The position numbers and the translations under genes were made by a program. Shown one piece after another: positions 59,531 to 64,000 of a stretch of DNA of 64,000 nt. The notes beneath the pieces were generated by a model, which searched no databases, was not told where the DNA came from, and saw only the letters and a program-made list of their open reading frames with translations. Source of the DNA: Syngnathus acus. Lineage: Eukaryota; Chordata; Actinopteri; Syngnathiformes; Syngnathidae. How positions within the stretch are numbered: position 1 is the stretch's first letter; the number at the start of each line of letters is the position of its first letter. The stretch lies in assembly GCF_901709675.1 (NCBI RefSeq), contig NC_051087.1, forward strand, positions 16,129,067 to 16,193,066. The letters are read 5' to 3'.

Positions 59531-60265
59531 TAAAGAGTGGGAGGGGAAATGGACAAGCGTAAGAATATGGGTATGTGCAACAGAGCTGAACAGATGGTCT
59601 GATATAGATCATTTGCAATTACCATCCATATTTCACTAACTTACAATTATCCCGATAGCTGCATGCGGCCTGGCACATGTGACACATGTCATTCAGTCTG
59701 TAGTCATTATCTTGGTGAATATTTACTATGTCCACATTCAATTCTAGCCTTCTATGCTCTCTCTTTGATCACCCACTTTATACTCTGACTAATGCAGTGT
59801 TATGTAAATGGATAAAAGCTCAACTGAGCTTCTGGGTTTGTAAGCGGCATTTGGTTTCACTTTAGACACCTTTTCTGTTTGCCTTGACACCCTGTCAAAA
59901 AAGAGAAAAGTGAACACAGGGGTTTTTCAAGAAAAATAGACATCGTATGTTCAAGGAGGTGAATGGGAAATCCGTGTGCCTCGTGCCATCAGCGAAATGC
60001 GGTGCTTAATTCAGTACAATATTCAGAGTCACTATGAAACTCAGCATGGTGAAAATGAAACAAATTGCTTGGAGAAAATGAAATGTTAGTAGGTCTGAGG
60101 AAACAGTGATCTATTTTCACCCGGAGCCGAGAGATGCTGCGGTGAAAGCCAGCTACCTAAGTACTAGCCAAATAGCATTCGCATCAAAGTCATACACTGC
60201 GTTAAAACTTGCATGCTGAAGGCTGACAAAATTGTGACCTGAGAAGTGACAAGGTTTTGCTAATA
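59531..60265. other. No gene recognised
   Basis: No element end or coding motif seen. The right edge may belong to the hAT remnant that resumes at 61076. Confidence 0.4.
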
Positions 60266-61073
60266 CAGTGGAGCCTCGGTTTTCGACCACAATCCGTTCC
60301 AGATGGCTGTTTGAGAAGTGAATCGTTTGAATTCGGAATCATGTTTTCCCATTACAAATCATGGAAACAAATTTAATCCGTTCCAAGCGAAAAAAAAATG
60401 CCTTTTTTCAGCATATTTTCATTTGCGCATTTTTGTCCAATCGCGCAACTGCGGCGCACACCCGAACGCGTAACCGTAGCGCGTAACCGTAGCGCGTCGC
60501 CGACCGCGCAACTGCACCGCGCTGGTCGCATTATTGTGACAGAGCTGTCGCTGAAATTAAGAAAATGTTTTTAAAGTCCTGCTGTACTTTCCAAAATTTA
60601 AGTGGACCTCATGCGCAGGGAGCTTAATTTTGTCCGATCGCGCAACTGCAGCACTCCGCTGAACGCGCAACCGTAGCGCAACTACACCGCGCTGGTCGCA
60701 TTATTGTGACAGAGCCGTCGCTGAAATTTAGAAAATATTTATATAAGTCCTGATGTACTTTCCAAAATTTAAGTGGACCTCAGTGCGCTGGGAGCTTAAT
60801 TTGGTCCGATCGCGGTCTTTGTGTTTTAGGATGGCTTTACTGCTCCCACTTGCTTCCTTTGGAAGCATGATTAGGGGTTAATACAATCCTCAAAGTAACG
60901 AGAATGTAATAACGAACGGAGTCAGTTGGCATGCGGGTCCTCTCGGCTCATCTCGCGAGGTTCGACAACCGAAATTTCGTACGACATCCGAAGCAAAAAA
61001 ATCTCGAATTTTTTGTTTGTTCGAATACCGATTTGTTCGAGAACCGGGACGTTCGAAAACCGAGGCTCCACTG
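60266..61073 (-). mobile_element. Tigger/pogo-like MITE, copy 3, with inner duplication
   Basis: CAGTGGAGCCTCGGTTTTCG to CGAGGCTCCACTG, TA on both sides (60264-60265, 61074-61075). Opposite orientation to the copies at 9766 and 44967. A roughly 180-bp unit with GTCGCATTATTGTGACAGAG and TACTTTCCAAAATTTAAGTG occurs twice in tandem (about 60440-60810), making this copy longer. Confidence 0.87.
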
Positions 61074-61075
61074 TA

Positions 61076-61709
61076 TAAGCTTGACGAGAAATACGGTGGC
61101 AGACAGGATTTTTTAACTATTGGCAGATTTGGACAGTCAACTGAAACGCAAAGTGGAATCACTTCTGGCATCTCCGTTTGCAATTGATGAGAGTACCGAT
61201 GTTACGGACGTCGCTCAACTGGCCATATTCATACGTGGAGTGTACGAGACTTTGTCACAGAGCAGTTTCTTGAGTTGGTGCCTATGACCGACACCACAAC
61301 AAGTGAGGACATTTTTTGTTCTCTCGTTGGAGCACTGGACAGTCGGGATGGACTGGTCGCGTGCTGTGAGTAAAATATTACTTTTGTGTTTGATGCTGTT
61401 TAATTTGCAGGACAGTGTTTTTAAGTTCAACAAACCTGTGACTAAATAATTGGTAATGTTGTGCATTTACTGTGATCAGTTTTTATGCATAATACACTTA
61501 AATAAATGTTAATCTGAGTGTTGCTGAAATTGCATATACTTTTCCTGAAAACTCTTAGCATGTCCATAATATATTTTGTTAAAGGGAAAATCATTTGAAT
61601 AAAAGTGTGGACCTAATGGTTAGTTCTATGTAATTTGGAACGAGTGTACTGGTCTGGCCTACTTGAGATCACATTCTGTTATAGCGAACAAAATGAGTAT
61701 GACACCCCT
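61076..61709 (+). pseudogene. hAT transposase fragment and 3' end
   Basis: In shifting frames: SLTRNTVADRI, DLDSQLKRKVESLLASPFAI-DESTDVTDVAQLAIFIRGV, then EQFLELVPMTDTTTSEDIF and CSLVGALDSRDG. This is the start of the RNase H-like core of GTF2IRD2-like hAT transposases (the ID-ESTD acidic motif). The chain breaks after about 100 residues. AATGAGTATGACACCCCTG at 61691-61709 is a right terminal repeat. The Tigger-like MITE to the left has split or replaced the 5' part. Confidence 0.75.
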
Positions 61710-61829
61710 GGCTTGGATAATGTTCAACTACTGGAAGGCGATTCACATTAAAATTGGCGTCTGATTGGTCAAAATCAGATGAAATGAAAGCATACAATTC
61801 TATATGAAAGTTATTGCATGCCTTTGGTA

Positions 61830-62060
61830 CAGTAATCCCTTGCTATATCGCGGTTCATTTATCGCAGCTTCAGTACATTGCAGATTTTTTTCCAAATTAA
61901 AAAAGAAATCAAAAATTCAAAATAAAACTTCTAAATTGAGGAATTATGGCACTAAAGTTGCCTACACGCCAGCAGAAGGCAGGGAGTGTCCACACAATTG
62001 CACTGCGTACACTTTTTTTTATAGAAAGAAGTTGTTATAATAATGAGTTCTAAAAACATT
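61830..62060 (+). mobile_element. MITE fragment, same family as 26931-27896
   Basis: TA, then CAGTAATCCCTTGCTATATC; CACGCCAGCAGAAGGCAGGG and CAATTGCACTGCGTACAC match the reverse complement of the right part of 26931-27896. The far end is missing. Confidence 0.75.
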
Positions 62061-62184
62061 CATTGACACTTTAAACACCGAAAACTGTATTCCAACACTA
62101 TGGACTGACCGCAGCTCACTCAACGGCTTCCACACTTCCTCCCTACGTCATCACATCAACCCACATCATCAGAACTCATCCTCT

Positions 62185-62901
62185 GTGAAATTTTTCAACC
62201 TGCTCTGCCTAAACGAAACATGGCAAAAACCCCTGGATTTTTTCTCACTCGATCAAACCACCCCTACAGGATACTCTTATCTGGACAGCCCACGCACTGA
62301 GGGCAGAGGGGGTGGCATCGCTGCTATTTTCAATCAAAACCTCAAACCCCGTGCACTGTCCCTCCTCTCTGCCCCATCATTCGAACATCTGGCTTTCAAA
62401 CTTCCAGGACCTAAACCCCTCATCACTGTTATTATTTACCGCCCCCCCAAACCAAACCCATTTTTCTTATCTGACCTCTCAGAATTCATCACTGCACTTT
62501 TCTCAGTTTCATCATCTCTCCTGCTTCTTGGTGATTTCAACCTGCAAATCGATTCCCCAGACTGTAAACATTCTATGGACTTCCTGGATTTCCTCAACTG
62601 CTCCGGCTTCACTCAACACATCACCTTCCCTACCCACAAGCACGGGCACACCCTAGACCTGGTCTGCTCCACTGGCCTCCACATCCACAACATTTTGAGC
62701 TCCGACCTCACCATATCTGACCACCTAGCCATCTTATTTGACATTGACACCCCCGAACCAAAACAGAACCGCACAATCACCTTTCGCAACCTCAAGTCCA
62801 TCTGCCCAGACACTTTCCACCTGCATATCACTTTCATCTTTGAAAACCAAAAGAGTCACTTTTACTCACTCAGCACCCTGGTTCAACCCGGAACTCCATA
62901 A
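62185..62901 (+). pseudogene. L2 endonuclease domain
   Basis: An apurinic-type endonuclease: NLLCLNETWQKPLDFFSLDQ, GRGGGIAAIFNQNLK, VIIYRPPKPNP, SLLLLGDFNLQIDSPDCKHS, HGHTLDLVCSTG and SDLTISDHLAILFDI contain the catalytic Glu, Asp-Asn and Asp-His residues. It nicks the target to prime reverse transcription. The N-terminal strand with the first catalytic Asn is missing or degraded, and the frame shifts after about 62830. The frame to 62901 is otherwise open. Confidence 0.85.
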
Positions 62902-63140
62902 ACTTAACAACTCCGACAGCTAGAACGATTATGCAAGAAAACAGTACATGCCCTCGCTTACAAAGACCTCATGCATCATTATAAATCAGCCCTTAACAAA
63001 GCCCGCTCAACTCATTACTCTGGCTTCGTCCACTCTGGGTCTTTAAACCCACATTCCCTGTTTTCGACCATAAACAAACTCCTAAATAACCCCACGACAA
63101 CACTTCATCCACATTCACCCTAGAGAAATGTGACACGCTT

Positions 63141-64000
63141 TTGTCATTTTTCAACTCTAAAATAGAAAACATCTACCACCAGCTCGCATCCTCCCCCTCC
63201 ACTACCCCACAACCTGAACCCACATTCTTTTCATCATCTGTCCCCCGGCTATCAACTTTTTCCCCCATAAGTTCTGCTGACCTCTCCAAAATACTCTCCA
63301 CCATGAAATCCTCTACCTCCCCCCTGGACCCCATACCATCTCAACTCGTTAAAGACTGTCTCATCCCCATTGCCCCACTCATCATAGACATCATCAATTC
63401 CTCCCTCGCCTCTGGCACAGCCCCCTCACCTCTTAAGCTTGTAGCCATCACTCCTCTCCTCAAAAAACCCAGCCTTGACCCTGAGGACCCCAACAACTAC
63501 AGACCCATCTCTAGTCTCACATTTCTGTCAAAACTACTGGAAAGAGCTGTCGCAACTCAACTCAAGACCCACCTCCTCTCAAATGACCTGTATGAAATAT
63601 TTCAATCTGGTTTCCGAACACACCACAGCACTGGAACGGCCCTACTCAAAGTCACAAATGATCTCCTGCTTTCCTCTGACTCTGGCTCTCTCACCATCCT
63701 CCTTCTCCTTGACCTCAGTGCTTCCTTTGACACGATAAAACATTCTTCTCAACCGCCTAGAATCCATCGGCATCACCAACACCGCCCTCTCCTGGTTTAA
63801 AGACTACCTGTCTGACAGATGTCACTACATCACCATCAACCAATCCCACACCACCCCTGTTGCACACGGAGTCCCTCAAGGATCAGTTCTGGGCCCCATT
63901 CTCTTCACTGTACATGCTTCCCATTTGACACATCATTCGCCGCCATGGTCTCAAATTCCACTGTTACGCCGACGATACACAACTTTATATCACCACTAAA
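63141..64000 (+). pseudogene. L2 reverse transcriptase, partial
   Basis: NNYRPISSLTFLSKLLERAV, FQSGFRTHHSTGTALLKVTN and LTILLLLDLSASFDTIKH are RT motifs 1-3 in one frame. A frameshift near 63745 moves the chain to ESIGITNTALSWFKDYLSDR, VAHGVPQGSVLGPILFT; a short deletion near 63915 precedes HCYADDTQLYI, the catalytic box, at the window edge. The remaining thumb and C-terminus lie outside. The endonuclease frame ends well before, so the polyprotein is broken. Confidence 0.86.

Larger units (their letters stand above)
62085..64000 (+). mobile_element. L2/Maui-type LINE, running off the window
   Basis: Endonuclease (62185-62901) and RT (63141 to the window end) of an L2 LINE. The RT ends mid-domain at HCYADDTQLYITTK. 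The 5' part upstream of 62185 has no recognisable ORF1. Confidence 0.88.

Overview
The window looks like teleost fish genomic DNA, probably a percomorph and possibly syngnathid-like. The basis is the repeat set: a Rex3 LINE, a Rex1/Babar-like LINE, L2/Maui-type LINEs, Tc1 elements with long inverted repeats, hAT and Tigger-like MITEs, a Penelope-like element, and a Mermaid/DANA-like tRNA SINE with a (ATGG)n tail. By my own count about two thirds of the 64 kb is recognisable mobile-element DNA, most of it broken and much of it nested. I found no complete host gene, no non-SINE RNA gene and no CRISPR array. The only host-gene candidate is one short possible coding exon on the minus strand near 36.9 kb.

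Layout, 0-26.8 kb: a LINE tail (1-660); LINE and SINE scraps; a hAT element (2974-4004) and two Tc1 elements (4034-5582 and 5661-7277), all lodged in one TA-rich tract; a LINE tail ending in (TG)n (7.5-8.0 kb); a Tigger-like MITE (9766-10452); a Gypsy gag-pol on the minus strand (10.5-15.7 kb) split by a LINE (11252-12848); an L2/CR1-like LINE (15.7-20.8 kb) split by a nearly intact Rex1-like LINE (16779-20010); a minus-strand LINE with endonuclease, RT and a PHD-like finger (22.2-25.4 kb); and a deleted hAT (25445-26735) close to or in that LINE's 5' UTR.

Layout, 26.8-53.6 kb: (GATA)n, a MITE, a third Tc1 (27937-29527), an L2 tail (30.1-30.9 kb), and many short hAT or foldback MITEs with readable target-site duplications. 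A hAT (37692-39012) carries two different SINEs. Two composite copies contain a MITE with an LTR inside it (40412-41753 and 47739-48345). There is also a (GA)100 tract, a foldback element with a Tigger MITE nested inside (44289-45917), and a 289-bp internally deleted LINE (46054-46342). Long quiet AT-rich stretches lie at 48.7-51.6 and 52.0-53.6 kb.

Layout, 53.6-64 kb: a Rex3 LINE (53657-58460) is split first by a hAT MITE (8-bp duplication) and then by a Penelope-like element with inverted terminal repeats (12-bp duplication). It is followed by another MITE, a (TG)n tract, a Tigger-like MITE inside a hAT transposase fragment, and an L2 LINE that runs off the window end.

The genes do not form a pathway. 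They are replication genes of selfish elements: endonuclease/reverse transcriptase for LINEs, gag-protease-RT-RNase H-integrase for Gypsy, DDE transposases for Tc1, and BED-finger transposases for hAT. Non-autonomous relatives (SINEs, MITEs) depend on them. The main value of the window is its insertion chronology. I did not find a novel cellular system.
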